Source: Pseudomonas peli
GTDB lineage: Bacteria > Pseudomonadota > Gammaproteobacteria > Pseudomonadales > Pseudomonadaceae
Assembly (NCBI RefSeq): GCF_900099645.1
Contig: NZ_FMTL01000002.1
Span: forward strand, 188,334-252,333
Reading direction: 5' to 3'
DNA length: 64,000 bases
A program made the position numbers and the translations under genes. Below are positions 17,318 through 28,184 of the stretch, one piece after another (the stretch's first letter is position 1; each line of letters opens with the position of its first letter). The notes beneath the pieces are model-generated. The model saw only the letters and a program-made list of their open reading frames with translations, did not search any database and was not told where the DNA came from.

Positions 17318-18534
17318 ACGCTCGTCGCGTGACACTGCTTCTATGCGGCGCGGAAACCCTGGGCATGGCCGGTTTTGCCCTGTTCGCCGCCTTGCTGCCG
17401 GATTTTCAGGCGCTGTGGGGGCTGAGTAATACCCAGGCGGGCTGGATCGGTGGCGGGTTCTTTCTCGGCTATATGGTCGCGGTGCCGATCCTCACCGGGC
17501 TCACCGACAAATACGATGCGCGGCTGATCTACCTGGCGGCGATGCTGCTGACGGCGGCGGCCAATGCGGGATTTGTCTTTGCCGATGACTTTTGGTCGGC
17601 TCTGGCCTGGCGCGTGCTGGCGGGCGTCGGTTTGGCGGGCACCTACATGCCGGGGCTCAAGGCGTTGTCCGAACGGATCGACGGGCCGGCGCAGTCGCGC
17701 GCGGTGGCGTTCTATACGGCGAGCTTCGGCTTGGGCACGGCGCTGTCGTTTATTCTCGCCGGCGAGTTGGCCAAGTTCGGCGGTTGGCAGTTGCCGACGC
17801 TGCTCAGTGGCGTTTGCGCGTTGCTGGCCTGGGCTATGGTCTATTGGGGCTTGCAGCCAAAAGCGGTGGTGCAGCATGCGCCGCGCAAGCTGCTGGACCT
17901 TGCCCCGCTGAAAAGCCGCGCGGTAGCGGCTTACTGCCTGGCGTATGCGGTGCATAACCTTGAGCTGTTTGCCCTGCGCGCCTGGGTGGTGGCTTTTGTC
18001 GTGTTTTCCGGGCAATTGCAGGGCAGCGATCCCTGGCTGTCGGGCACCTGGGTGGCGATGCTGGTGACCCTGATCGGCATGCCCGCGAGCATCTTCGGCA
18101 ACGAGCTGGCGCTGCGTTTCGGCCGCCAGCGCTGGCTGATCGCAGTGATGCTCAGCTCGGCCTTGCTGGCGCTGTTTATCGGCCTGAGTGCAGCCTTGCC
18201 GTTCTGGCTGATGCTGGTGCTGGTGCTGCTCTACAGCATCGCCGTCACCGCCGATTCGTCATCGCTGACAGCAGGGTTGATCGAAGTCGCGCCCGCCAGC
18301 CACCGGGGTACGGCCATGGCGCTGTATTCCTGCACCGGCTTTAGCGGCGCCTTCCTCGGCCCGCTGCTGTTTGGCATCAGCCTAGATGTGCTGGGTGACA
18401 AGAGTCTAATCGGCTGGTGGGCCGCGTTTGCCCTGATGGGCCTGCTATTGCTGCTCGGCCCGCTGGCATTGTGGTGGGCGGGCAAAGCACAGTCGGAACG
18501 CACCCTGCGCCAGCCGCGTGCGGAGGCGGCTTAG
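17314..18534 (+). CDS. MFS transporter at end of the phn operon
   Basis: A 406-residue major facilitator with about 12 hydrophobic segments. The A-like loop GLTDKYDARLIY and the second-half loop FGNELALRFGRQRW are visible. It overlaps phnP by four bases (ATGA), so it belongs to the phn transcript. The substrate is unknown. By context it could move a phosphonate, a methylphosphonate product or a phosphate ester. It resembles CynX/YnfM-like MFS only in general terms. Confidence 0.85.
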   Translation: MNARRVTLLLCGAETLGMAGFALFAALLPDFQALWGLSNTQAGWIGGGFFLGYMVAVPILTGLTDKYDARLIYLAAMLLTAAANAGFVFADDFWSALAWRVLAGVGLAGTYMPGLKALSERIDGPAQSRAVAFYTASFGLGTALSFILAGELAKFGGWQLPTLLSGVCALLAWAMVYWGLQPKAVVQHAPRKLLDLAPLKSRAVAAYCLAYAVHNLELFALRAWVVAFVVFSGQLQGSDPWLSGTWVAMLVTLIGMPASIFGNELALRFGRQRWLIAVMLSSALLALFIGLSAALPFWLMLVLVLLYSIAVTADSSSLTAGLIEVAPASHRGTAMALYSCTGFSGAFLGPLLFGISLDVLGDKSLIGWWAAFALMGLLLLLGPLALWWAGKAQSERTLRQPRAEAA

Positions 18535-18552
18535 GTAAGGCGATCTCACGCC

Positions 18553-19020
18553 TTAATCCAGCGGCAACTCGGTGGTGCGTTTGACCTCGCTCATGGCGAT
18601 ATGCGAGTGCGCTTCGTGCACATGCGGGCGTTGCAGCAGGTGGTCGCGTAGGAAGCGTTCGTAGCTGGCGATGTCCTTGGCCACCACCTTGAGTAGGTAA
18701 TCCGAGCCGCCGGCCATGGTGAAACACTCCAGCACCTCGGGGTAACCGACCACCGCCTGCTCGAATTCTTCCAGGTTGCTGCGCCCGTGCGCCGACAGTT
18801 TGATATCGACAAACACGGTGATGCTAAAGCCCAGTTGCTTGTGGCTGAGCAGGGCCACCTTGCGCTCGATAATGCCGTCTTCCTGCATGCGGTGAATCCG
18901 CCGCCAGCAGGGCGATTGCGACAATTCCACCTTTTCGGCGATCTCGGCGGCGGAGAGGTCGGCATTGTGCTGCAGCAGGCGGAGAATTTTCCGATCAATG
19001 GGGCTGAGCAAGTCCTGCAT
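18553..19020 (-). CDS. Lrp/AsnC-family transcriptional regulator
   Basis: A 155-residue regulator. The N-terminal helix-turn-helix (DRKILRLLQHNADLSAAEIAEKV, SQSPCWRRIHRMQEDGII) is followed by the RAM ligand domain (VVGYPEVLECFTMAGGSDYLLKVVAKD). It is divergent from the indolepyruvate oxidoreductase gene, with a 200-base AT-rich gap between them, so control of that gene in response to an amino acid is likely. It is related to BkdR/Lrp types; the effector cannot be read from sequence. Confidence 0.92.
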   Translation of the reverse strand: MQDLLSPIDRKILRLLQHNADLSAAEIAEKVELSQSPCWRRIHRMQEDGIIERKVALLSHKQLGFSITVFVDIKLSAHGRSNLEEFEQAVVGYPEVLECFTMAGGSDYLLKVVAKDIASYERFLRDHLLQRPHVHEAHSHIAMSEVKRTTELPLD

Positions 19021-19221
19021 GATTGTTCCTTAATTTTTGTATTTATTGGAAGGGTCATGCGCAGTATTGGCTTTTCATCCCGAAAATAGAAAGAAAATCT
19101 CCGTACTGCTCAGTCATATTCTTGGCCGTACACCTTGTGGGGTGATCCCGCACTAGGCTTAACAAGGGTGGCATTCACCGTTGCCAACCCAGCTCTCGAT
19201 AAAAATAACAGGAGCACCACC
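19021..19221. promoter_or_regulatory. Divergent promoter region, lrp-like / ior
   Basis: This 201-base gap is AT-richer than its flanks, with A/T runs near 19030-19045 and 19083-19097, as Lrp-type proteins prefer. No single clear operator can be assigned. It must hold both promoters because the genes diverge. Confidence 0.45.
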
Positions 19222-22200
19222 ATGTCTCTGGCCGAGATCCGCCTGGATGACAAGTACCGCCTTGCTACCGGTCACCTCTACCTGACCGGCACCCAGGCCC
19301 TGACCCGCCTGCCCATGCTGCAGAAGCAACGCGACGCAGCTCATGGCCTGAATACCGCGTGCTTTATTTCCGGCTACCGTGGCTCGCCCCTGGGCAACCT
19401 CGACAAGAGCCTGTGGGACGCCAAGCAGTACCTCAAAGAAAATCACATCCACTTCCAGCCGGGCGTCAACGAAGAGTTGGCCGCCACTTCGGTGTGGGGC
19501 AGCCAGCAGACCAGCCTGTTCCCCGGCGCGCGCTACGACGGCGTGTTCGCTATGTGGTACGGCAAGGGTCCGGGTGTGGACCGTTGCGGTGATGTGTTCA
19601 AGCATGGCAACTCGGCCGGCGTTTCCGAGCATGGCGGCGTGCTGCTGCTGGCTGGCGACGACCATGGCTGCAAGTCTTCGAGTATCGCCAACCAGAGCGA
19701 GCATGCGTTTATCGCCGCCTCGATCCCGGTGCTTAATCCGGCCAACGTTCAGGAAATTCTCGATTACGGCATCATCGGCTGGGAGCTGTCGCGCTACAGC
19801 GGTTGCTGGGTGGCGCTGAAAACCATCGCCGAGAACGTCGATTCCTCCGCCGTGGTGGATGTCGACCCGCTGCGCATGCAGGTGAAGATTCCCGAGGACT
19901 TCCAGCTGCCGGACGACGGTGTGTATATCCGCTGGCCGGACCCGCCCCTGGCCCAGGAAGCGCGCCTCAACACCTACAAAATTTACGCCGCCCGCGCTTT
20001 TGCGCTGGCCAACAACCTCAACCAGATCAAGCTCGATTCGCCCAACCCGCGCTTAGGCATTATCACCACCGGCAAGTCCTATCTGGATGTGCGTCAGGCT
20101 CTGGATGATCTCGGTCTGGATGAAGCGCTGTGCGCCCAGGTGGGCTTGCGTGTCCTCAAGGTCGGTATGAGCTGGCCGCTGGAACCGGTGTCCGTGCATG
20201 AGTTCGCCGAGGGCCTGGACGAGATTCTGGTGGTCGAGGAAAAACGCAGCATCATTGAAGACCAACTCACCGGTCAGCTGTACAACTGGCCCGTGGGTAA
20301 GCGTCCGGTGGTGGTTGGCGAGTTTGATGAGGCCGGCCATTCGCTGCTGCCGAACCTGTCCGAACTGACCCCGGCGATGATCGCCCGCGCCATCGCCAAG
20401 CGCCTCGCGCCGATCTACAGCAGCCCACAGATTGAAGAGCGTCTGGCCTTTCTCGCGGCCAAGGAAGCATCGCTGGCCGCGCCCAAACACATCACCGTAC
20501 GCACCCCGCACTTCTGCTCCGGCTGCCCGCATAACACCTCGACCAAACTACCGGAAGGCAGCCGCGCCCAGGGTGGTATCGGTTGCCACTACATGACCCA
20601 GTGGATGGACCGCAATACCGACACCTTTACTCAGATGGGCGGCGAGGGCGCGACCTGGATCGGCCAGGCGCCGTTTACCGACACCCCGCATATCTTCCAA
20701 AACCTGGGTGACGGCACCTACTTCCACTCCGGCCAGCTGGCCCTGCGCGCGTCGGTCGCCGCCGGGGTGAATATCACCTACAAAATTCTTTACAACGACG
20801 CGGTGGCCATGACCGGCGGCCAGCCCATCGACGGCGAACTGCGCGTCGATCAACTGAGCCAGCAGGTGTATGCCGAAGGGGTGAAACGCATCGCCCTGGT
20901 CACCGACGAGCCGGACAAGTACCCGACCCGCAACACTTTCGCGCCCATCGTTACCTTCCACCATCGCCGTGATCTGGATGCTGTGCAGCGCGAGTTGCGC
21001 GAGTTCCAGGGCTGCTCGGTGATCATCTATGACCAGACCTGCGCCACCGAGAAGCGCCGTCGGCGCAAGCGCGGCAAGCTGGTCGACCCGCAGAAGCGCG
21101 CCTTTATCAACTCGGCAGTGTGCGAAGGCTGTGGCGATTGCAGCGTCAAGTCCAACTGCCTGTCAGTGCTGCCGCTGGAAACCGAGCTGGGGCGCAAGCG
21201 CGAGATCGACCAGAACTCCTGCAACAAGGATTTCAGCTGCGTTGAAGGCTTCTGCCCAAGCTTTGTCACTGTGCACGGCGGCAGCCTGCGCAAGCCGGAA
21301 GCAGTGGGCTTGAGCGCGCTGTTTATCGCCTTGCCAGAACCCAAGCAGCCGACTCTGGAGCGGCCGTGGAATATCCTACTGCCGGGTGTCGGCGGCAGCG
21401 GCGTAACCACAGTCGGCGCATTGCTCGGCATGGCCGCGCATATCGAAGGCAAGGGCTGCAGCGTGCTTGATCAGGCTGGCCTGGCGCAGAAATTCGGCCC
21501 GGTGATTACTCATATCCGGGTTGCCGCCAAACAGGACGACATCTTCGCCGTGCGCATCGCCGCCGGGGAAACCGACCTGCTGCTGGGCTGCGATCTGGTG
21601 GTGTCGGCCAGCGAAGAGGCTTTGGCCAAGCTGAATGACAAGATCGCCCATGCGGTGGTCAACAGCCATGAAGCGGCCACCGCTGAATTCACCCGCAACC
21701 CCGATGCTCAGGTGCCTGGCGCGGCCATGCGCGAAGCGCTGATCGAAGCAGTGGGTGCGAGCAAAACCCACTTTGTCGATGCCAGCCGCCTGGCTACCCG
21801 CCTGCTCGGCGACAGTATCGCCACCAACCTGTTTATGCTCGGTTTCGCGTATCAGAAGGGCCTGGTGCCGGTATCCGCCGAAGCCATCAACAAGGCCATC
21901 GAGCTTAACGGCGTGGCCGTGCAGCTCAATCAGCAGGCCTTCCTCTGGGGCCGTCGTGCGGCCCATGACGCGGTCGCCGTGGAACGTCTGGCCAAGCCGG
22001 AAGTTATCGAAGCGCCGCATTGCCAGACCCTGGAAGACATCATCGCTGACCGCGTTGTACGCCTGACGGCCTACCAGAACGCCGCCTACGCCGAGCGCTA
22101 CCGCGAGCAGGTGGCGCGGGTGCAGCAAGCCGACAAGAGCGCTGACCAGGCGCTGAGCAAGGCCGTGGCGCGCTACTACTTCAAACTCCTGGCCTACAAG

Positions 22201-22689
22201 GACGAGTACGAAGTGGCGCGGCTGTACAGCGACGGCAGCTTTATCCGTCAGCTGGAGGCGCAGTTCAGCGGCGATTACCGCCTGGAATTCCACCTGGCAC
22301 CGTCCTGGCTGAGCAAACCGGACGCCAGCACCGGCGAGCCGCGCAAGCGTCAGTTCGGCGCCTGGATGCTCAAGGCTTTCGGCGTACTGGCCAAGTTCAA
22401 GTTTCTGCGTGGCACGCCGCTTGACCTGTTCGGCTACAGCGCTGAGCGCAAGCTGGAGTTGGACCTGATCGACGACTACGAGCAGAACCTGGACTACCTG
22501 CTCAAGGAGCTCAACGCCGACAACTACCGCACCGCGCTGGCCCTGGCCGAGCTACCGGAGCAGATCCGCGGCTATGGCCACGTCAAGGAACGCAGCCTGG
22601 CCAAGGTGCGCGAGCAGAGCAGCCAGCTCAAAGCGCGCATGCTGGTCAGCGAAATCCAAGCCGTGCAGTTGTTCGAGCCGGCCGCATAA
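19222..22689 (+). CDS. Fused indolepyruvate ferredoxin oxidoreductase (IorA-IorB)
   Basis: A 1155-residue TPP- and Fe-S-dependent 2-oxoacid oxidoreductase. It oxidises arylpyruvates, from aromatic amino acid transamination, to acyl-CoA with ferredoxin as acceptor. The N-terminal pyrimidine-binding region has ISGYRGSPLGNLD, the TPP region has TPHFCSGCPHNTS, and a ferredoxin-like cluster CEGCGDCSVKSNC lies at about 634-646. The fused gamma domain starts near 717 with LLPGVGGSGVTTVG. Start 19222 follows ACAGGAG. Substrate choice among 2-oxoacids is not visible. Confidence 0.93.
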   Translation: MSLAEIRLDDKYRLATGHLYLTGTQALTRLPMLQKQRDAAHGLNTACFISGYRGSPLGNLDKSLWDAKQYLKENHIHFQPGVNEELAATSVWGSQQTSLFPGARYDGVFAMWYGKGPGVDRCGDVFKHGNSAGVSEHGGVLLLAGDDHGCKSSSIANQSEHAFIAASIPVLNPANVQEILDYGIIGWELSRYSGCWVALKTIAENVDSSAVVDVDPLRMQVKIPEDFQLPDDGVYIRWPDPPLAQEARLNTYKIYAARAFALANNLNQIKLDSPNPRLGIITTGKSYLDVRQALDDLGLDEALCAQVGLRVLKVGMSWPLEPVSVHEFAEGLDEILVVEEKRSIIEDQLTGQLYNWPVGKRPVVVGEFDEAGHSLLPNLSELTPAMIARAIAKRLAPIYSSPQIEERLAFLAAKEASLAAPKHITVRTPHFCSGCPHNTSTKLPEGSRAQGGIGCHYMTQWMDRNTDTFTQMGGEGATWIGQAPFTDTPHIFQNLGDGTYFHSGQLALRASVAAGVNITYKILYNDAVAMTGGQPIDGELRVDQLSQQVYAEGVKRIALVTDEPDKYPTRNTFAPIVTFHHRRDLDAVQRELREFQGCSVIIYDQTCATEKRRRRKRGKLVDPQKRAFINSAVCEGCGDCSVKSNCLSVLPLETELGRKREIDQNSCNKDFSCVEGFCPSFVTVHGGSLRKPEAVGLSALFIALPEPKQPTLERPWNILLPGVGGSGVTTVGALLGMAAHIEGKGCSVLDQAGLAQKFGPVITHIRVAAKQDDIFAVRIAAGETDLLLGCDLVVSASEEALAKLNDKIAHAVVNSHEAATAEFTRNPDAQVPGAAMREALIEAVGASKTHFVDASRLATRLLGDSIATNLFMLGFAYQKGLVPVSAEAINKAIELNGVAVQLNQQAFLWGRRAAHDAVAVERLAKPEVIEAPHCQTLEDIIADRVVRLTAYQNAAYAERYREQVARVQQADKSADQALSKAVARYYFKLLAYKDEYEVARLYSDGSFIRQLEAQFSGDYRLEFHLAPSWLSKPDASTGEPRKRQFGAWMLKAFGVLAKFKFLRGTPLDLFGYSAERKLELDLIDDYEQNLDYLLKELNADNYRTALALAELPEQIRGYGHVKERSLAKVREQSSQLKARMLVSEIQAVQLFEPAA

Positions 22690-22715
22690 CAAACCCCTGA
22701 CGCTTATAACCTTCA

Positions 22716-22739
22716 CCCTCTCCCTTAACCGGGAGAGGG
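22716..22739. repeat. CCCTCTCCC-type palindromic repeat, copy 1
   Basis: CCCTCTCCC and GGGAGAGGG flank the loop TTAACC in the 87-base gap between the oxidoreductase and leucine dehydrogenase genes. Similar palindromes occur at 42365-42388 and 53546-53632. Such intergenic repeats are common in Pseudomonas. The lack of a T run argues against a standard terminator. Confidence 0.75.
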
Positions 22740-22776
22740 CGACCTCTTACAACAAAAAAACGAGGCACCTATTTCC

Positions 22777-23823
22777 GTGTTTTCCCATATCGATTTCGAC
22801 CACCACGAACAGGTGGTCTACGGCCACGACAAGGCCAGCGGCCTGCGGGCGATTATCGCCATTCACAACAGCAACCTCGGCCCGGCCCTCGGCGGTTGCC
22901 GCATGTGGCCCTACGCCAATGACGATGAAGCGCTGCGCGATGTGCTGCGCCTGTCGCGTGGCATGACCTACAAATCGGCTCTGGCCAACCTGCCCCTGGG
23001 CGGGGGCAAGGCAGTGATCATCGGTGACCCGCATAAAGGCAAGAGCGCAGCGCTGTTCCAGGCCATGGGCGATTTTGTCGACAGCCTCGGCGGGCGTTAT
23101 ATCACCGCCGCCGACTCCGGCACCGGCGTTGCGGAAATGCAGATCATGGCCGAGCGTACGCGCCACGTATCCGGCGCCGAGCTGCGCGAAGCCTTCGCCG
23201 GCGGCACGCGCAATGGCGATCCGTCACCGTCCACCGCTTACGGGGTGTTTATCGGCATCCAGACAGCGGTCAAACACCGCCTGGGGCGTGATGATCTGCA
23301 GGGTCTGAAAGTGGCAATCCAAGGGGTAGGGCAGGTGGGCTTCGACCTGGCGCGCCAGCTGAAAGCCGCCGGCGCCGAGCTGTGGGTAACCGATATTGTC
23401 GAGGCCAATGTGCGTCGCGCGGTCGAGCAGCTGGGCGCAACCGCTGTGCCGCAGCAGGCGATTTTCGGCCTGGATGTCGATGTATTCGCGCCCTGCGCCA
23501 TGGGCGGCATTATCAACCAGCAAACCCTGGAAGCCCTGCGCGCACCGATTATCGCCGGGGCCGCCAACAACCAACTGGCCGATGCCAGCCTGGCGGAAAC
23601 CCTGCGCCGTAATGAGTGCCTGTACGCGCCGGATTACGCGATCAACGCCGGCGGCATTATTGATGTCTGCTACGAACGCACCGGCGGCAGCGCCGCACAG
23701 CTCAAAGCGCATATCGAAGGCATCGGCGCGACCCTGGAACAGATCTTCCAACGCGCCGATGCGGCGAGCAAAACCACTGTAGAGATTGCCGATCAGTTGG
23801 CCGAAGAACGGTTCGGTCGTTAA
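22777..23823 (+). CDS. ldh: Leucine dehydrogenase (Glu/Leu/Phe/Val family)
   Basis: A 348-residue NAD-dependent amino acid dehydrogenase deaminating branched-chain amino acids. The catalytic Lys lies in LPLGGGKAV (K78), and [11 protein letters not shown] contributes substrate binding. The Rossmann fold begins at [14 protein letters not shown]. The start is GTG at 22777 with GAGG upstream. It probably shares the transcript and Lrp control with the oxidoreductase upstream, giving paired deamination and oxoacid oxidation. Phenylalanine dehydrogenase is the alternative; length and motifs favour leucine. Confidence 0.9.
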   Translation: MFSHIDFDHHEQVVYGHDKASGLRAIIAIHNSNLGPALGGCRMWPYANDDEALRDVLRLSRGMTYKSALANLPLGGGKAVIIGDPHKGKSAALFQAMGDFVDSLGGRYITAADSGTGVAEMQIMAERTRHVSGAELREAFAGGTRNGDPSPSTAYGVFIGIQTAVKHRLGRDDLQGLKVAIQGVGQVGFDLARQLKAAGAELWVTDIVEANVRRAVEQLGATAVPQQAIFGLDVDVFAPCAMGGIINQQTLEALRAPIIAGAANNQLADASLAETLRRNECLYAPDYAINAGGIIDVCYERTGGSAAQLKAHIEGIGATLEQIFQRADAASKTTVEIADQLAEERFGR

Positions 23824-23857
23824 AAACAGCGCACTACTGGCAGTTTTTGCAAAACCC

Positions 23858-23939
23858 GTAGGAGCGGGCCATGCCCGCGATGCTTTCAGGTCAACATCGA
23901 TTCGCGGGCATGGAACTAGGCGTCCCCCCCGCTCCTACA
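23858..23939. repeat. Inverted pair of REP sequences (BIME-like)
   Basis: GTAGGAGCGGGCCATGCCCG at the left is mirrored by CGGGCATGG and CGCTCCTAC at the right, with about 20 bases between. This is the classic Pseudomonas REP pair. It lies between the convergent leucine dehydrogenase and GNAT genes, where it may act in transcript termination or mRNA end protection. Confidence 0.85.
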
Positions 23940-23944
23940 GCGTC

Positions 23945-24424
23945 TTAATCCAGCATCAACGCCAGGCTGACGCCATGCAGCTTAAAACCCAGATTTGCAT
24001 AAAACGCATGGGCGGCCTCACGGCTCTGGCTGCTGGACAGCGCCACCTTGTAACACCCCCAGGCGCGGGCGCGTTCGATGGCTTTGCCCATCAGCGCCTG
24101 GCCAATCCCCAGGCCGCGCGCCTCAATATCCACCACCACATCTTCCAGAATCGCCGAGCGGGCAAAATTGTGCGCCAGGTGCTCGATCAGATTGATCGTG
24201 CAGGTGCCGAGCAACTTGCCGTCACGCTCGGCCACCAGCACCACACGGCTCACCGGCAGCTCACTCAAGCGCAACGCCAGCAGCTTGGCATCGGCACGCG
24301 GCTCATCGGGCGCTAACTGTTGCAGCAAGGCAGCCAGGGCCGATGCATCGTTAACGCTGACCGCACGCAGGTGAAAATCGGCAAAAGGCGAATCCGGCAG
24401 ATGATGCGAAGCAGCAGGGCGCAT
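23945..24424 (-). CDS. GNAT-family N-acetyltransferase
   Basis: A 159-residue acetyltransferase. The acetyl-CoA binding motif is VVDIEARGLGIGQALM, followed by CYKVALSSSQSREAAHAFYANLGF, the usual GNAT C-terminal part. No neighbour suggests a substrate. The start at 24424 lacks a perfect binding site, but AGGAGAAGAG lies just upstream on the coding strand. Confidence 0.85.
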   Translation of the reverse strand: MRPAASHHLPDSPFADFHLRAVSVNDASALAALLQQLAPDEPRADAKLLALRLSELPVSRVVLVAERDGKLLGTCTINLIEHLAHNFARSAILEDVVVDIEARGLGIGQALMGKAIERARAWGCYKVALSSSQSREAAHAFYANLGFKLHGVSLALMLD

Positions 24425-24451
24425 GGCGATCTCTTCTCCTTATGACAGCCG

Positions 24452-24482
24452 GTTGGCAGTCAGTTGGCAGTCAGTTGGCAGT
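24452..24482. repeat. Three tandem 11-bp repeats
   Basis: The unit GTTGGCAGTCA occurs at 24452 and 24463, with a 9-base partial third copy at 24474. The 11-bp period places each copy on the same DNA face. It lies between the GNAT start and tRNA-Arg(CCT). It may be a protein-binding site for the GNAT promoter or a slippage product. Confidence 0.8.
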
Positions 24483-24569
24483 ATGGCGCCGAGATGATGG
24501 CAGCGGCATGACAAAACCGCCCAGCCTCGCTAAGATGCCGCCCGCTGGTGGCCCGTCTATCCAGCCTCG

Positions 24570-24644
24570 GTTCCCATAGTTCAATGGATAGAATAAGCCC
24601 CTCCTAAGGGCTAGATACTGGTTCGAATCCAGTTGGGAACGCCA
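24570..24644 (+). tRNA. tRNA-Arg(CCT)
   Basis: Acceptor GTTCCCA pairs with TGGGAAC, discriminator G is followed by encoded CCA at 24642-24644. Anticodon stem AGCCC/GGGCT encloses CTCCTAA, giving anticodon CCT. The T arm has GGTTCGAATCC. A T run follows directly after CCA and may end the transcript. Confidence 0.96.
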
Positions 24645-26317
<1,673 letters not shown>

Positions 26318-26350
26318 CCCGCTTCGATCCTGACACGCTCTACCGCCAAC

Positions 26351-26381
26351 AAAAAATGCCCGCGCAATGCGGGCATTTTTT
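26351..26381 (+). terminator. Terminator between gdhA and the hydrolase gene
   Basis: Stem AAAAATGCCCGC/GCGGGCATTTTT with a GCAAT loop, about 35 bases after gdhA. The A run on the left lets it also end the convergent transcript from 27365-26440. Confidence 0.92.
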
Positions 26382-26439
26382 ATTCGCTCTAAGCTAACGC
26401 GCCAGCGAGTGCGCGGCGCATTAGCCGGCCTCTGACGGC

Positions 26440-26850
26440 TTAGTTACCGCGGTAGGTGGAGAAGCCGTAAGGGCTGAGCAGCAACGGAATGTGGTAGTGC
26501 GGCACGGTGCCGTCGACTTCGAAGATCACCGGCACTTCCGGGAAGAAGCTCGCTGTAGCGTGCTTCTTGAACCATTCACCTGTCTTGAACGTCACGCGGT
26601 AGGTGCCTTTCTCCAGCGCTTTGTCTGCTGGGTACAGGGCGGTAATGCGGCCTTGTTCGTTGGTTGCGCCGCTGTTGAGCATGTTCCAGTTTTTACCGTC
26701 CTGTTTTTCCAGGGTCACGTTGACTTCAGGCGAAGGTAGACCGTCTTGCAGGTTCAGCACGTGCACGCTCAGCGGGTTACCAGCTGCCAGGGCCAGGGAG
26801 GAAAGGCCGCTGAGGACAGCGCCGGCAAACAGGGTTTTCAGCAGTTTCAT
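26440..26850 (-). CDS. Periplasmic 5-hydroxyisourate hydrolase (transthyretin-like)
   Basis: A 136-residue protein with a signal peptide (residues 1-22, ending LALA-AG). The mature part is a transthyretin-fold hydrolase: LSVHVLNLQDGLPS at the start, GRITALYP, and HYHIPLLLSPYGFSTYRGN at the end. The usual YRGS end is YRGN here. Cytosolic enzymes act in ureide formation. Exported ones resemble E. coli HiuH, which is under HprRS control. It lies 14 bases after the HbpS-like gene and near an HprR-type two-component system. Confidence 0.92.
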   Translation of the reverse strand: MKLLKTLFAGAVLSGLSSLALAAGNPLSVHVLNLQDGLPSPEVNVTLEKQDGKNWNMLNSGATNEQGRITALYPADKALEKGTYRVTFKTGEWFKKHATASFFPEVPVIFEVDGTVPHYHIPLLLSPYGFSTYRGN

Positions 26851-26864
26851 GGTGTGACTCCTAA

Positions 26865-27365
26865 TCAGTGAGTGGTGGGTAAAATTTGAGCAATGGCTTT
26901 CAGGGCGCAGCCTTCATCGATCTCAGCGCCGCCGGCGCCTGCGACACCGATGGCACCGATGACCTGATTTCCCACCGTCAATGGCACGCCGCCACCGAGC
27001 AGCAGCAGCTCATCGAGGGTGTTGAGGTTTTCGGCATCCGGGTTGTTGCGGGCACGTTCAGACAGCAGGCGTGTGGAGGTTTTAGTCGACAGGGCGGTAA
27101 AGGCTTTGCGCTGCGCCGCCACGGTGTTGTGCGGGCCGACATTGTCGTCACGCTGCACTGCAACCAGGTTGCCGCCACGGTCGACTACAGCGGCAACGCC
27201 GGTACGGCCATCGGCATGGCATGCCGCCAGCGTGGCGCTGAGTAAGTTGTTCGCCAGCGCCAGGGTGACGTCTGGGCGCTGGGCAACTTGTGCGTCAGTG
27301 GCCCATGCGGCAGAAGAACCCATGGCCAGTGCAAGTAATGACAAGGTGGCGGTGCGAAGTAACAT
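26865..27365 (-). CDS. Secreted GlcG/HbpS-family protein
   Basis: A 166-residue protein with a signal peptide ending AWA-TD (about residue 22). The rest is a DUF336 (GlcG/HbpS) domain: GVAAVVDRGGNLVAVQRDDN, TSTRLLSERARNNPDAENLNTLDELLLLGGGVPL, VIGAIGVAGAGGAEIDEGCALKAI. Family members bind heme or small ligands. Streptomyces HbpS is an extracellular partner of a redox sensor kinase. Here it heads a two-gene operon with the hydrolase and is divergent from a two-component system. Confidence 0.88.
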   Translation of the reverse strand: MLLRTATLSLLALAMGSSAAWATDAQVAQRPDVTLALANNLLSATLAACHADGRTGVAAVVDRGGNLVAVQRDDNVGPHNTVAAQRKAFTALSTKTSTRLLSERARNNPDAENLNTLDELLLLGGGVPLTVGNQVIGAIGVAGAGGAEIDEGCALKAIAQILPTTH

Positions 27366-27444
27366 ATCGGTCTCCAGGGTTGGGCTCAGCTGAGCGATGG
27401 GTGACCATGCTGCCCAAGCGTCACCGTCAAACGGATTGCGCTTG

Positions 27445-27462
27445 GATTACCAATTTGTAATG
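27445..27462. promoter_or_regulatory. HprR/CusR-type dyad operator
   Basis: GATTACCAATTTGTAATG is an imperfect palindrome with half-sites ATTAC and GTAAT. It matches the E. coli HprR/CusR box (CATTACAAAATTGTAATG, from memory) at 15 of 18 positions. It lies 50 bases before the response regulator ATG and 80 bases before the divergent HbpS-like start, so one site could serve both promoters. Confidence 0.75.
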
Positions 27463-27512
27463 GGAGCGCCGCGCAGAACGGCCTAGGCTATGCGCCTGTG
27501 CTGGAGGAAAAG

Positions 27513-28184
27513 ATGCGCATTCTGGTGGTCGAAGACGAAGTAAAAACCGCGGATTACTTGAGCAAAGGCTTAGGTGAGTCGGGGTATCGCGTGGACGTTG
27601 CCCTGAATGGTCTGGATGGCCAGCACCTGGTGCAGGAACATGAGTTCGACCTGATCATTCTTGATGTCATGTTGCCCGGTTTGGATGGCTGGCAGCTGCT
27701 GCAGATCATTCGGCGCAAGCTGCAAACACCGGTACTGTTTCTCACTGCGCGTGATGCGGTGGAGGACCGTGTCAAAGGGCTGGAACTGGGCGCTGATGAT
27801 TACTTGGTCAAACCCTTTTCTTACGCCGAGTTACTGGCTCGCGTACGTACCTTGCTGCGTCGTGGGCCGCCGCGTGAGGTTGAGCAGTTTCAAGTGGCGG
27901 ATCTGCATCTAGACCTGTTACGGCGCAAAGTCACCCGCAATGGTGAACGCGTGACCCTGACCAACAAGGAGTTCTCTCTGCTGCACTTGTTGCTCAGCCG
28001 TGAGGGGGAGGTGTTGTCGCGTACCTTGATTGCTTCGCATGTCTGGCAGATGAATTTCGACAGTGACACCAACGTGGTCGATGTGGCCATCCGCCGCCTG
28101 CGTGCCAAGGTCGACGACCCATACCAGCTTAAGCTGATCCACACTGTGCGCGGCATGGGGTACATGCTTGAGGCGCAGTCATGA
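27513..28184 (+). CDS. CopR/HprR-type response regulator
   Basis: A 223-residue OmpR-family regulator. The receiver has the acidic pair in VVEDE, phospho-acceptor D51 in ILDVMLPG, and the Lys in [10 protein letters not shown]. The C-terminal winged helix includes [18 protein letters not shown] and [12 protein letters not shown]. The start at 27513 follows GGAGGAAAAG. It is cotranscribed with the sensor kinase (ATGA overlap). Sequence type fits heavy-metal/peroxide regulators (CopR, CusR, IrlR, HprR). Confidence 0.94.
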   Translation: MRILVVEDEVKTADYLSKGLGESGYRVDVALNGLDGQHLVQEHEFDLIILDVMLPGLDGWQLLQIIRRKLQTPVLFLTARDAVEDRVKGLELGADDYLVKPFSYAELLARVRTLLRRGPPREVEQFQVADLHLDLLRRKVTRNGERVTLTNKEFSLLHLLLSREGEVLSRTLIASHVWQMNFDSDTNVVDVAIRRLRAKVDDPYQLKLIHTVRGMGYMLEAQS

